Below are positions 1 to 8,177 of a DNA stretch of 64,000 nucleotides, piece by piece. A model generated the notes under the pieces. The model was not told the DNA's origin and ran no database searches. It worked only from the letters and a program-made list of their open reading frames with translations. How positions within the stretch are numbered: position 1 is the stretch's first letter; every line of letters starts with the position of its first letter. Made by a program: the position numbers and the translations under genes. Origin of the DNA: Asaia sp003994335 (lineage in GTDB: Bacteria; Pseudomonadota; Alphaproteobacteria; Acetobacterales; Acetobacteraceae); NCBI RefSeq assembly GCF_037151175.1, contig NZ_JBBCOR010000012.1, forward strand, positions 1 to 64,000. Reading direction: 5' to 3'.

Positions 1-1
1 C

Positions 2-118
2 CCCATAGCCGCCGCACTCGGGGGAATTTCCGCCGCCGAAGGAACACCAATGCACCGACCGGTCGTGCTCGTCCATGGATTGAATTGCGGCGGATGGGTC
101 TGGCGCTTCGTGGGGTAA
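2..118 (+). pseudogene. 3' remnant of an alpha/beta-hydrolase-like gene (partial at window edge)
   Basis: An open frame enters from the left edge and ends at a TAA at 116-118. It reads like the end of a signal peptide (AAALGGISAAEG) followed by MHRPVVLVHGLNCGGWVWRF, the first strand and oxyanion-loop HG motif found near the N-terminus of alpha/beta hydrolases. Such enzymes continue for more than 200 residues with a GxSxG nucleophile elbow, but here the frame stops about 10 residues after the HG motif and flhB ends only 27 bp later. I infer a truncated gene. The 5' end lies outside the window, so an intact short protein cannot be excluded. Confidence 0.5.
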
Positions 119-144
119 AGGCGGGCTTGGACCAAAACTCAAGA

Positions 145-1218
145 CTACTCTCTGGATCGAGGGGTTTTCAGCTTGATCACGTAAGCGATAATCGCGGCGA
201 CGGGTTTGAAGAACTCTGACGGTATCTCGGTCTCGAGGGGCAGTGTGTATAGGCCACGCGCCAGAGGCGGGTTGTTGACGATAGGAACGCGCGCTTCATC
301 AGCGGCATCGCGGATGCGAGCCGCCAACTCGTCAGTGCCTTTGGCGACGATTATCGGCGCCGCATTAGATTGATTTTCATACAATAACGCCACGGCATAA
401 TGCGTGGGGTTTGTCACCACTACGGTCGCCTTCTTGACAGATTGTATCATGCGCTGCCGCGCACGCCGCATCCTGAGCTGATGGCGCTTCGCCTTGATCT
501 TGGGATCGCCGTCCTCCTGCTTTGTTTCGTCCTTTACATCCTGATGACTCATACGCAGTTTCTGCAAGCGGCTGTATCGCGTCCATAATTCGTCCAAGGC
601 AGCTATCAGGGCTTGGACGATAAGGATCACAAGTGTCGCATAGACGAACCAAGACACGAGCTCATATGTCAAACGACGGATTGTCCAGCGCTCGGCTAAG
701 GGTGCTGAATGCAAAGTACCGATTGCGACACCATAAAGTACAGTACCGAAAATAAGGAATTTGGTAAGACTTTTGAGGAGTTCTACCAGATTTCGGGCGC
801 TGAATACCCTCTTTATTCCAGAGATGGGAGATAGCCGCTTTAAATCGGGGGCCAGTGCTTGTGGGCGGAAGAGAAATTGCGTTTGGAACAGGCCGAAGCC
901 GATAACCGCGACCATACAAACGCCTCCTAGAGGCGCCATGAGTAGCACCCCCTCGGTGAAGGCCTGGCGTATGATGCTGCCTATGGTTGCCGTGTCGTCG
1001 ATCGGCGTGGAAAAATGCTCGAGCAGTCCGTGCATATGAGAGATGAAGCGCGAACCCGCAGTCGCTCCCGTAAGGGAGAAAACGATGAGGAAGACGCCCA
1101 ACACCAGGAGCATTTGCGTTTCACGTGACTGCGCGACATTCCCCTCTTCCCTTGCCTTCGCAAGCCGTCGTGGCGTGGGGGCTTGGGTGCGGTCTTCGCT
1201 ACCCGCGTCGTCAGCCAT
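145..1218 (-). CDS. flhB: Flagellar type III export apparatus protein FlhB
   Basis: 357 residues, the usual FlhB size. The N-terminal half carries four hydrophobic membrane segments (about residues 30-210). The cytoplasmic C-terminal half has the autocleavage motif NPTH at about residues 270-273, the site where FlhB proteins cut themselves between N and P to switch export from hook to filament substrates. The charged N-terminus (EDRTQAPTPRRLAKAREEG) is typical. It is the last gene of a minus-strand set fliE-fliQ-fliR-flhB, starting 35 bp after the fliR stop. Identification is secure. Confidence 0.97.
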   Translation of the reverse strand: MADDAGSEDRTQAPTPRRLAKAREEGNVAQSRETQMLLVLGVFLIVFSLTGATAGSRFISHMHGLLEHFSTPIDDTATIGSIIRQAFTEGVLLMAPLGGVCMVAVIGFGLFQTQFLFRPQALAPDLKRLSPISGIKRVFSARNLVELLKSLTKFLIFGTVLYGVAIGTLHSAPLAERWTIRRLTYELVSWFVYATLVILIVQALIAALDELWTRYSRLQKLRMSHQDVKDETKQEDGDPKIKAKRHQLRMRRARQRMIQSVKKATVVVTNPTHYAVALLYENQSNAAPIIVAKGTDELAARIRDAADEARVPIVNNPPLARGLYTLPLETEIPSEFFKPVAAIIAYVIKLKTPRSRE

Positions 1219-1253
1219 AGGACTGCGCCTGTAGGGGAGATACTCTCGTCAAT

Positions 1254-2039
1254 TCAATGCAGCGCATTGATACCGGGAAGTTGAGTGAGTGTTTCCTCCA
1301 TGCGCTCCTGCCAGACCCCGGTTATGACGTGTATAAGCAGTGCTATAAGGAATACTCCTCCTAATAGCTGTGCGGGCATAGCGATCCCATAGACCTGTAT
1401 TGCAGGCATAAGCCGGTTCAAGACCCCCAGAAGAGCAGGCCATAAAGTTCCGATGAGAACGAATGGCGCAGCATATTGAAGACCAAGTTTGAAGCTCAAC
1501 GAGACGCTCAAAACCGCCGAGTGCGCCATATCGTTTAGAAAGGGCGCGTGCCCAGGTAGAAACACGGAGTAGGAACCCATCAGAGCACTGAGCGGGAGGA
1601 TATAAAGTCCTGATGAGAGGAACAGGACCGGTATAAGAAAAGAGGCCATATGGCTGATTGCAGTGCTCGAAGCACCTAGGTCAGGATCAGGCTGCAGGAC
1701 GCTGGCAAGACCCGTGAATGTGGCGATGAATTGCATCGATATGACCAGTGACATGGCGATGATGCGAGCGATCCACCCTATGAATGCGCCGATCAACAGC
1801 TCCTGTGCGATGACGGTCACTAACAAACTTGGGCTTGCGAGAGCGTGTCTGATCAGGGGAGCGAAATCAGGTTGTAGAGCCGGTAAGATCAGCAAAGATA
1901 TTGATACGGCGATACCTGCACGTACGGTCATAGGAGAGGTCGACTCGCCGAGTCCGGGCGCCACCATAACCAAAGCGCTCAAGCGGCATAAAATCAGGAG
2001 ATAGATGCCGATAATCTCGGTTGAAGGAATGGCGAGCAT
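1254..2039 (-). CDS. fliR: Flagellar export gate protein FliR
   Basis: 261 residues, almost entirely hydrophobic, with about six membrane segments and the FliR-type N-terminus (IIGIYLLILCRLSALVMVAPGLGE). FliR forms the helical export gate with FliP and FliQ inside the MS ring. It lies between fliQ (39 bp upstream) and flhB (35 bp downstream), the usual fliQ-fliR-flhB order. No defect seen. Confidence 0.96.
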   Translation of the reverse strand: MLAIPSTEIIGIYLLILCRLSALVMVAPGLGESTSPMTVRAGIAVSISLLILPALQPDFAPLIRHALASPSLLVTVIAQELLIGAFIGWIARIIAMSLVISMQFIATFTGLASVLQPDPDLGASSTAISHMASFLIPVLFLSSGLYILPLSALMGSYSVFLPGHAPFLNDMAHSAVLSVSLSFKLGLQYAAPFVLIGTLWPALLGVLNRLMPAIQVYGIAMPAQLLGGVFLIALLIHVITGVWQERMEETLTQLPGINALH

Positions 2040-2078
2040 CAGTGCCCTAGCCAGTAATGACGAGATGCTTGGCCCTGT

Positions 2079-2354
2079 TTATGATCCACCAGCGATCACC
2101 ATCTGATCGAAAATCTCCATCGCGTAACTATGCAGGGTCGCGTAGATGAACGAGCCAGTCAGCATAAGAGCGGCCGTCGCTGCGATGAACTTAGGTACAA
2201 AGGATAATGTCGCTTCGTTCACTTGAGTGACCGCTTGGAAAAGTGAGATCACGATCCCGGCGGCCAGCGACGCGAGGAGAGAGGGAGCACCCATCTTGAC
2301 TGCGACGATGAGGGATTCCTGCAAGATCTCATGTATATCGACAGCGTGCTGCAT
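2079..2354 (-). CDS. fliQ: Flagellar export gate protein FliQ
   Basis: 91 residues with two membrane helices, the normal FliQ size. The segment LIVAVKMGAPSLLASLAAGIVISLFQAVTQVNEATLSFVPK is the characteristic family signature (ending in the QVNExTLSFVPK stretch). FliQ is a component of the FliP5-FliQ4-FliR1 export gate. The start is preceded by AAGAG as a plausible ribosome site. It follows fliE by 12 bp and is clearly co-transcribed with it. Confidence 0.96.
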   Translation of the reverse strand: MQHAVDIHEILQESLIVAVKMGAPSLLASLAAGIVISLFQAVTQVNEATLSFVPKFIAATAALMLTGSFIYATLHSYAMEIFDQMVIAGGS

Positions 2355-2366
2355 TTCAGCTCTTGT

Positions 2367-2702
2367 TCAGATCGACATCTTCATGACGTCCTGATAGGCC
2401 TGAACGAAACGATCGCGCACTGCGGTCACGGTCTGCAACGTTAGTTTCGCCTCGGCAACGGATGTCGCAATCTCGGTTATATCGCCACGCCCGGAGAGGC
2501 CTGTTGCGGTCTGGCTCTCTGCAGCCTTGCCTGTCTGAACAGCGTTTTGCAGAGCACCGCTCAAAGCGTCGCTGAAGCTTCCCATGCTACCTTCAACGGG
2601 AGCGTTCGTACTCGCTGCCCCTGATGACGCCTGCAGACTCTGCTGAATTTGACCGTACGCATTCATTGCGTCGAAACTACGAGTCGTGACGTCGTTGATC
2701 AT
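2367..2702 (-). CDS. fliE: Flagellar MS-ring/rod junction protein FliE
   Basis: 111 residues. The C-terminal half (about 55-111), with the segments ATSVAEAKLTLQTVTAVRDR and YQDVMKMSI, is the FliE signature. FliE is exported and links the MS ring to the proximal rod. It is the first gene of the fliE-fliQ-fliR-flhB set. In many alphaproteobacteria flgB-flgC sit directly upstream, but here flgB and flgC lie 27 kb away, so the usual flgBC-fliE group has been split. About 230 bp of non-coding DNA separates it from the divergent gene at 2933. Confidence 0.95.
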   Translation of the reverse strand: MINDVTTRSFDAMNAYGQIQQSLQASSGAASTNAPVEGSMGSFSDALSGALQNAVQTGKAAESQTATGLSGRGDITEIATSVAEAKLTLQTVTAVRDRFVQAYQDVMKMSI

Positions 2703-2932
2703 GAGCCTCTACCCTATCGCCCACCACGTTTTAGGCAGGCTGTTGCCGCAACCGTTCGTAACGTGAACCCGACCTGGCAGCAACATCTTTCGATGCAGCG
2801 GCTGAGACAACCCCCTAAATGTCGGAGAGGTACGTTGTGAATTGAAAATAATCTGTACGTCCAGCTTTTACGGAACCTGATTTGGGCTATCTTCACTTGA
2901 CGATCTGAACACACTCCAAGAGGATTATCGCC

Positions 2933-3535
2933 GTGGCTTTTTTACGGAGAGGCTCCCTCCAAGCGCGCCCTTACCGTGCATTAATGACTTCGGCCGCTAT
3001 ACTTGTCGGAGCAGGGGGCGTGAATGCCGCGCGATCGTCGACGACTCTACCCGGTAACGGGGATGGTATCCGTTGTCCTTCCGGGGTTGTAAGGATTGCT
3101 GAGGTACAGGCTTTCATACAAAGTGCCGCTCAACAGGAAAGAACGAAAGTGATTGGCTCAGCTTCGCTGGAGGTCTGCGCTGATAACGAAACAAAATATA
3201 TCGATATCATCACCAGCGGCGCCCCTGACGACGTAGCGAATAATGGACAACAGGGACAGAAAACAGGTATCGATGGCTCCATACAAATCCATGGTCGCAC
3301 GGCGCGTCTCAACACCAACATTTATATACCGTTGACTGAGTCGGATCTGTCGCAGTGTGCCAGGCAGGAAGATGCGCAGCCCGACGGAGCGTGCAAGCCA
3401 CATGCGCAAGTTGCCAGTTTTACGGGAACCTGGGTTTTCTCTCTGGGAAAATGGACGATGTTCCGGACTGGGGCTGACACTGCAGGCGGATCTGTCGTCG
3501 TCGCTGCCCGTATTCTCAATGGACCGGTCGAATGA
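2933..3535 (+). CDS. Secreted protein of unknown function
   Basis: I do not recognise this family. 200 residues beginning at a GTG with an AGGA site about 11 bp upstream. The N-terminus is basic (LRRGSLQARPYR) followed by a hydrophobic stretch ending near VNAA, so a signal peptide of about 30 residues is likely. Cysteines at C48, C82, C141 and C153 could form periplasmic disulphides. The C-terminus (TGTWVFSLGKWTMF and GGSVVVAARIL) looks beta-rich. It is divergent from fliE, and its stop lies 6 bp before the flagellin repeat, whose plus-strand terminator it appears to use. Position suggests, but does not show, a flagellar role. Confidence 0.75.
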   Translation: MAFLRRGSLQARPYRALMTSAAILVGAGGVNAARSSTTLPGNGDGIRCPSGVVRIAEVQAFIQSAAQQERTKVIGSASLEVCADNETKYIDIITSGAPDDVANNGQQGQKTGIDGSIQIHGRTARLNTNIYIPLTESDLSQCARQEDAQPDGACKPHAQVASFTGTWVFSLGKWTMFRTGADTAGGSVVVAARILNGPVE

Positions 3536-3546
3536 AACGGGCAAAG

Positions 3547-3600
3547 CCCGGATCGGGGTTTTTGGTAGCCCCTCACCTGAGAGCAGGTAAGGGGCTTTTT
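3547..3600 (+). terminator. Tandem rho-independent terminator after the secreted-protein gene
   Basis: Two hairpins in series. CCCG-gat-CGGG is followed by five T residues (3547-3563). AGCCCCT (3567-3573) pairs with AGGGGCT (3590-3596), extended by ACCT/AGGT, and is followed by a T run to 3600. The T tracts favour termination of plus-strand transcripts. The larger hairpin also folds in the minus-strand transcript just after the flagellin stop, so it may work both ways. Confidence 0.8.
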
Positions 3601-3604
3601 AGTA

Positions 3605-4588
3605 TTACTGGAAGAGGGAGAGGATGTTCTGAGACTGCGAGTTTGCGATGGTGAGTGACTTGATGGCGAGCGACTGCTTGGTCTGAAGTGAGGTCAACTT
3701 AGCGCTGGCAGCAGACATATCTGCGTCGGTCAGGGCGCCAATGCCGTTGGTGAGGTTGTCGGAGATGCTCGAGCCATAGGTGCTCATGTTGTTGATGACG
3801 TTGCTGTTCGCGCCCAGGGTCGAGGTGACGAACGTCATTGCCTTGATCGCGGCCTGAACCTGCGAAATCATGTCGGAGACGCTCTTGTTGCCGCCGAGAT
3901 TGCCGCCCGTTGATTCGAACACGTTCGTGGTCGGGTTCGCACCGCTCGTACCGCTGCCCGTGGTGAGGCCCAGAGCGTCGGTAAGACTCGTGCCGGCCAC
4001 ACCGCTCTGGAAGAACGACGAAGAGACGGAGGGAGCGCCTGCAACCGTAGAGCCGCCCATGTAAGAAGCGATTGCTGCGTTGAAGCCCGTGATGGTGGTC
4101 TGGTCACCCTGCAGACCGGTGATGTAGCTCAGATTGTTGGATGTAATGCCCAGGCCATCGCTGGTGCTGCCCGAGATCAGGTTGACGCCGTTGAACGTGG
4201 CGTTACGCGCGATGGTGTCGATCTGCTGAAGCAGGCCGGTGATCTGCGTGCCGATCTGATCGAGAGCGGCCGGGCTGCCCTGGTTGTTGCCAAGGGTGGT
4301 GACGGCGTTCTGCACGCTGTTGAGCACGCTGATGATCTGGTTGACGGCTGTGCTCGTCGAGCTAACGGTCTGAGCGGCAAAGGAAAGGCCGTCATTCACG
4401 GCGGACTGGCCGGAGACGTTGCCCTGCATCTGCTGCGCGATGCCGTAAGCTGCCGCGTTATCTGCAGCGCTCGACACCTTCAGGCCGGTCGAGATGGTGT
4501 TTTCTGCATTGCTCAGAGCGGTCTGGGTAGCGTTCAGGGTCTGAACGGCGACCATCGCCGAGGCATTGGTGTTGATTGAAAGGCTCAT
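3605..4588 (-). CDS. fliC: Flagellin, copy 1
   Basis: 327 residues from ATG at 4588, which has AGGAG at a good distance and begins MSLSINTNASAMVAVQTLN, the flagellin N-terminus. A longer in-frame start 16 codons upstream is not flagellin-like. The D0/D1 regions are conserved at both ends (LSSAADNAAAYGIAQQMQG-like N-terminal helix; C-terminus IANSQSQNILSLFQ). The short Ser/Thr/Gly-rich centre (about 140-245) would be the exposed D2 region and a possible O-glycosylation target. The protein is identical to that of copy 2. Filament subunit, exported by the flagellar type III system. Confidence 0.97.
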   Translation of the reverse strand: MSLSINTNASAMVAVQTLNATQTALSNAENTISTGLKVSSAADNAAAYGIAQQMQGNVSGQSAVNDGLSFAAQTVSSTSTAVNQIISVLNSVQNAVTTLGNNQGSPAALDQIGTQITGLLQQIDTIARNATFNGVNLISGSTSDGLGITSNNLSYITGLQGDQTTITGFNAAIASYMGGSTVAGAPSVSSSFFQSGVAGTSLTDALGLTTGSGTSGANPTTNVFESTGGNLGGNKSVSDMISQVQAAIKAMTFVTSTLGANSNVINNMSTYGSSISDNLTNGIGALTDADMSAASAKLTSLQTKQSLAIKSLTIANSQSQNILSLFQ

Positions 4589-4670
4589 CGAGTTTCTCCT
4601 GGTGCTCGCCCAGATATCGGGCCACGCAATCACCATAAAAACCCAAATGGATAAGAGAAGATTACCAGAA
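4589..4670 (-). promoter_or_regulatory. Upstream control region of flagellin copy 1
   Basis: About 82 bp upstream of the start belongs to the duplicated unit, then similarity to copy 2 ends abruptly. That makes it the likely promoter and 5' UTR. On the minus strand CCGATATC (4613-4620) loosely resembles a sigma-28 -10 element, but no convincing -35 is correctly spaced, so the sigma factor is not assigned. The only two differences from copy 2 fall here. Confidence 0.4.
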
Positions 4671-4925
4671 CGTACGAAAGGGCTTCTTGGTAGCGATCGT
4701 CAAAATGTCGTCAAGAGGTGGGCCGGCGTAGACGTGCGGGCGCAACCAATACGATTCATTAACGAATATGAAACACTTTGGTGGGCGTAATTAGTCTCTG
4801 ATGTGGGGGCAACTCGTTGTCACTGGTCATTGCCTCATTCAAAGGAACACTACCCCCGCAATGAGGAGCTCGGCGCAGGGCGTCCTCTCAAACGTAAAAC
4901 CCTACGACAATACGGAAAACGAACG

Positions 4926-7271
4926 ATGGTTCTTTACGTGATCTCCAAAGCGGATGATGCCTCGCTGCGCAAGTTCAGGAAGCGGAATAATCCGGATAAT
5001 AATTTTGAGATCGTCCCGTCGTTTGATACTGCCGCTCTCGACCGTAATTATATGGTGGAGAATGGCCTCCTTGATCTAGAAACTCGCGCGACCGACGAAC
5101 AGGTGGCGGACATATTCTCTCACGTTGTGCAATGGAGCCAATGCGTTGCAGACGGGCTGCCACGCACGATTCTTGGTGATAAATCTTCTATTCCCGATGA
5201 TTTCGAGATACAGGCCAGTCATCTTACGAAGGCGCTGACGGAACCCTGGGATTTGATCGTCTGGGGCGCAGATTATAATAGTCTCATGATTGTTCAGATG
5301 CCTAATCAGTTGGGTGATTGTATTCTCAAGTATGATGATCATCCCTCGATTGGACCTGCTGCGCCCATTGGTTCGCAGGGAGGTGGCTCACTCTTGCTGC
5401 GACTCAGCGCGATCGAGGGCATGTCAGGATACACCATTTCGCCGCGGGGTGCCTCGACCCTCATGGGCACACTGCCTATCCGCGAATATGCTTACAGGCA
5501 CAAACTGGCAGGACGTGAGATAAAGGGTGTCTCGCTAAGCATCCTGTTTTCCAGTCTGATCGAACATGGAATGCTCTCAGCGCATCTTTCTTTCCCACCG
5601 CTCATCGTTGGCAGACTACCGGAGGATGTGTTCACGTCTGTTGGCGCGGTAGGCGATTCTTTCGACTATGCTCAGGTAGACATCAAGCGATTGCTGGACG
5701 ACTGTTTGTCGAAGGCGGGCTGTAACCCTGTCGGCGACGCAGAACCCGGCGTTTTTCCCAAACTCATTCACTTCGTTGAGACTACGCCTGAAAAACAGGC
5801 TTATGATGAAGTGAATTATTTCTCGGAGAAAAAGCCACCCGGTGTACGGCCTTTTGGTTTCAGCCATTACATGGCTATTCTGTCGGCTGCGAAATGTCAT
5901 CCCGAATTCAGGATCATCGTCTGGTGTGTCGCCGAGCGTGATGGCGTCTATTGGCGCGCGATAAAAGAAATAGCAGATATCGTCGTCGTGCCTGCACCCC
6001 AGCGTGTTTTCGCCAACCCGGTCATGCATCCCGCACATCAGTCTGATATCATCAGAATGAGCGTCTTGCGGGCATATGGTGGCATATACCTGGATCTCGA
6101 CACAATCACCCTCAAGAGCCTCCTGCCGCTTTGCTCGGCAACGCACACGGTGATGGCTCGGGAGCTTGCGTCGACGCGACCGAGGGTTGAGGCCGAGAGC
6201 CTTGGGAACTCGATCATCTTGTCTCCACCAGGTGCTTCCTTCATGGACGCATGGTGGGACAGCTACAAGCATTTCGACTCGCGCTATTGGGCGCATTCAT
6301 CAACGAAAATGCCTTATCTGATAAGTTTGTCGCACCCAGCATCCGTTGTCGTTCTGCCGCCCGAGGCATTCTTCGTTCCGTCTTGGGATCAGATTGGGCT
6401 CAGCAGCCTTTTTGAACAGGCTGTTACATTCCCGGAAGCCTATGTTTTCCATTTGTGGGAAAGTATGTCGTGGCCCGTTCTCAAAGAGATCGACGAACTG
6501 AATGTCTCTTCGCGGGTCGATACCTATTCACTTGCGTGCCAAGCCACTCTATCCAGCGCTGATCTAGACCGAATTTCTAAATCCCGGGAGAGCTTCGCGC
6601 CATTTCGGGCTCAGTCGGGAGGGGGCAGTGGTCTCTCGCGGGTGTTCAGTGAGATCTACAGAAATAACGACTGGGGTGGTTCTGGAAATATATATTCCGG
6701 GGTCGGCTCGGATCCGCACCGGTGCCTGGATTATATCAATTTCATTTGTCACTACATCGGTCGGTTGGGCCATCGCGTCGTGCTCGACATAGGATGCGGA
6801 GACTTTCGAGTAGGCGCAGAGATTGCCCGCCGCTGCCCAGAGACGACGTTTCTCGCAATGGACCTCGTCGCTGAAGTTATCGCCGCAAACAGGCAGGTTT
6901 ATGCCTCTATCCCAAATGTACGTTTTGAAGTTCTCAATCTCGTTGATCAGGTGCCCGCTTATGAGAGCGACCTGGTGATTGTAAAGGATGTTCTTCAGCA
7001 TCTGTCAAATCAATCAATCCAAAGAGCAATAAGAAATCTTTCTCGACACAAAGAAATCATCTTTGTGAATTACATGCTTACTGAATATCCAATAGTAAAC
7101 GAGGACAAAGAGGACGGGAAGCATATCAGGGGAGGGCGACTCGATTTCCGAGCCGCCCCTTTCAATATTGACACCACGATGCTGGCGAAGCTCCTCATCA
7201 AGGGATCTCCTGGGATCACAGAAGTTGTGCGCTATCGTCCTTGGGATCATGCCGACGAGAGCAAGGCGTAA
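4926..7271 (+). CDS. Three-domain GT25-like / GT32-like glycosyltransferase / methyltransferase
   Basis: 781 residues from ATG at 4926. The longer GTG start at 4803 adds 41 residues with no family resemblance. Residues 1-245 align with the neighbouring GT25 protein (VISKADDASLRKFRKRN versus LITLKRTPERLEEFRRD), but the acidic FEDD motif is replaced by LGDK near residues 82-85. Residues about 258-560 form a GT32-like sugar transferase with the DxD signature GGIYLDLDT (about 385-393). Residues about 590-781 form a class I SAM methyltransferase with VVLDIGCGDF near 618. Placed between two flagellin copies, it is a strong candidate for building and methylating a flagellin glycan. Substrate is inferred, not shown. 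Confidence 0.85.
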   Translation: MVLYVISKADDASLRKFRKRNNPDNNFEIVPSFDTAALDRNYMVENGLLDLETRATDEQVADIFSHVVQWSQCVADGLPRTILGDKSSIPDDFEIQASHLTKALTEPWDLIVWGADYNSLMIVQMPNQLGDCILKYDDHPSIGPAAPIGSQGGGSLLLRLSAIEGMSGYTISPRGASTLMGTLPIREYAYRHKLAGREIKGVSLSILFSSLIEHGMLSAHLSFPPLIVGRLPEDVFTSVGAVGDSFDYAQVDIKRLLDDCLSKAGCNPVGDAEPGVFPKLIHFVETTPEKQAYDEVNYFSEKKPPGVRPFGFSHYMAILSAAKCHPEFRIIVWCVAERDGVYWRAIKEIADIVVVPAPQRVFANPVMHPAHQSDIIRMSVLRAYGGIYLDLDTITLKSLLPLCSATHTVMARELASTRPRVEAESLGNSIILSPPGASFMDAWWDSYKHFDSRYWAHSSTKMPYLISLSHPASVVVLPPEAFFVPSWDQIGLSSLFEQAVTFPEAYVFHLWESMSWPVLKEIDELNVSSRVDTYSLACQATLSSADLDRISKSRESFAPFRAQSGGGSGLSRVFSEIYRNNDWGGSGNIYSGVGSDPHRCLDYINFICHYIGRLGHRVVLDIGCGDFRVGAEIARRCPETTFLAMDLVAEVIAANRQVYASIPNVRFEVLNLVDQVPAYESDLVIVKDVLQHLSNQSIQRAIRNLSRHKEIIFVNYMLTEYPIVNEDKEDGKHIRGGRLDFRAAPFNIDTTMLAKLLIKGSPGITEVVRYRPWDHADESKA

Positions 7272-7383
7272 GACGCTCGTTAATGTTTCGAAACCGGTCG
7301 CTTCGTGAGAGATATGGCGGTCAATGTCTCGGGGAGAGCGCTCGTTCAAATTTATCTGATTCGGAGCCTTGGGATTACACGTG

Positions 7384-8112
7384 ATGGATAAGTGGTTGAT
7401 TACACTCAAGCGTACTCCAGAAAGGCTTGAGGAATTTCGTCGAGACAACCCTAAATTCTCTGATATTCGGCTTTTCGAGGCGATAGATGGTCGGAGTCTC
7501 GATCGCGAGGCGCTTCGCGATCAGGGTATCCTTGACCCTGATTTGAATTATACGGATGGCGCAATCGGGTGCGCGCTGTCGCACCTTGCGATCTGGACGA
7601 ACTCACTCGGGGAGGGGCGGGGATGTACGATTTTCGAAGATGACGCAATCATCAATGAAAGCTTCGACGCCCGGACGTCTGGGTTGATCGAGGCGCTACC
7701 GCAAGGCTGGGATATGGTACTATGGGGCTACAATACCGACGCCTATTTGACGTTCAGGAGCGCCGAAATCGGCTTTTTTTGTACGTCACGGTTTGACCAC
7801 GTAAACCTCTTGAAAAACCGTGAGGAATTCAGGATGGGTTCGGCGGATACGACGCTATTCAGCCTCCTGCGTGCCCACGGGCTGATAGGCTACTCGATAT
7901 CTCCTAGTGGGATTTCGAAAATGCTCTCTCATGTTTTGCCGCTCCGGCCGATGCAGACATTCTATCCCGGACTGGAAAAAAATAAAGAGAACTCGGGCAT
8001 CGATGATATGATGGCGGGGTGCTATGATAAACTTAGTGCGTGGGTCGCTTTTCCACCACTTGTCCTTGCCAAGAACGATCTTGCCACTAGCACAGTGCAA
8101 ACCGGCGGATGA
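7384..8112 (+). CDS. Glycosyltransferase family 25 (LPS-type)
   Basis: 242 residues from ATG at 7384. A TTG at 7369 and a GTG at 7381 are alternatives, and no strong ribosome site decides. It starts MDKWLITLKRTPERLEEF and carries the GT25 landmarks GAIGCALSHLAIW and CTIFEDDAII, where the acidic cluster binds metal and nucleotide sugar. GT25 enzymes add hexoses to LPS or protein acceptors. Its stop lies 1 bp before the second flagellin repeat. It lies 112 bp after the three-domain gene and is probably co-transcribed. The location argues for flagellin glycosylation, but LPS modification remains possible. A T7 run lies in the coding region near 7774. Confidence 0.85.
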   Translation: MDKWLITLKRTPERLEEFRRDNPKFSDIRLFEAIDGRSLDREALRDQGILDPDLNYTDGAIGCALSHLAIWTNSLGEGRGCTIFEDDAIINESFDARTSGLIEALPQGWDMVLWGYNTDAYLTFRSAEIGFFCTSRFDHVNLLKNREEFRMGSADTTLFSLLRAHGLIGYSISPSGISKMLSHVLPLRPMQTFYPGLEKNKENSGIDDMMAGCYDKLSAWVAFPPLVLAKNDLATSTVQTGG

Positions 8113-8119
8113 AGCAAAG

Positions 8120-8173
8120 CCCGGATCGGGGTTTTTGGTAGCCCCTCACCTGAGAGCAGGTAAGGGGCTTTTT
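8120..8173 (+). terminator. Tandem rho-independent terminator after the GT25 gene
   Basis: Identical to the hairpin pair at 3547-3600 because it is part of the repeat. It would end the plus-strand glycosyltransferase transcript and may also end the minus-strand flagellin transcript. Confidence 0.8.
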
Positions 8174-8177
8174 AGTA

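Larger units (their letters stand above)
3541..4670. repeat. Flagellin direct repeat, copy 1 (1130 bp)
   Basis: This segment matches 8114-9243 at a constant offset of 4573 bp in the same orientation. It contains the plus-strand terminator hairpins, the whole flagellin gene and about 82 bp upstream of it. By eye I find only two substitutions, at 4630 (T versus C) and 4645 (A versus G), both upstream of the coding region. The sequences diverge sharply at both ends. This points to a recent duplication or continuing gene conversion. Confidence 0.93.

Noticed and set aside
5616..6296. 226-codon minus-strand frame opposite the three-domain transferase
   Set aside because: It lies inside a gene with clear catalytic motifs and shows no family resemblance or ribosome site.
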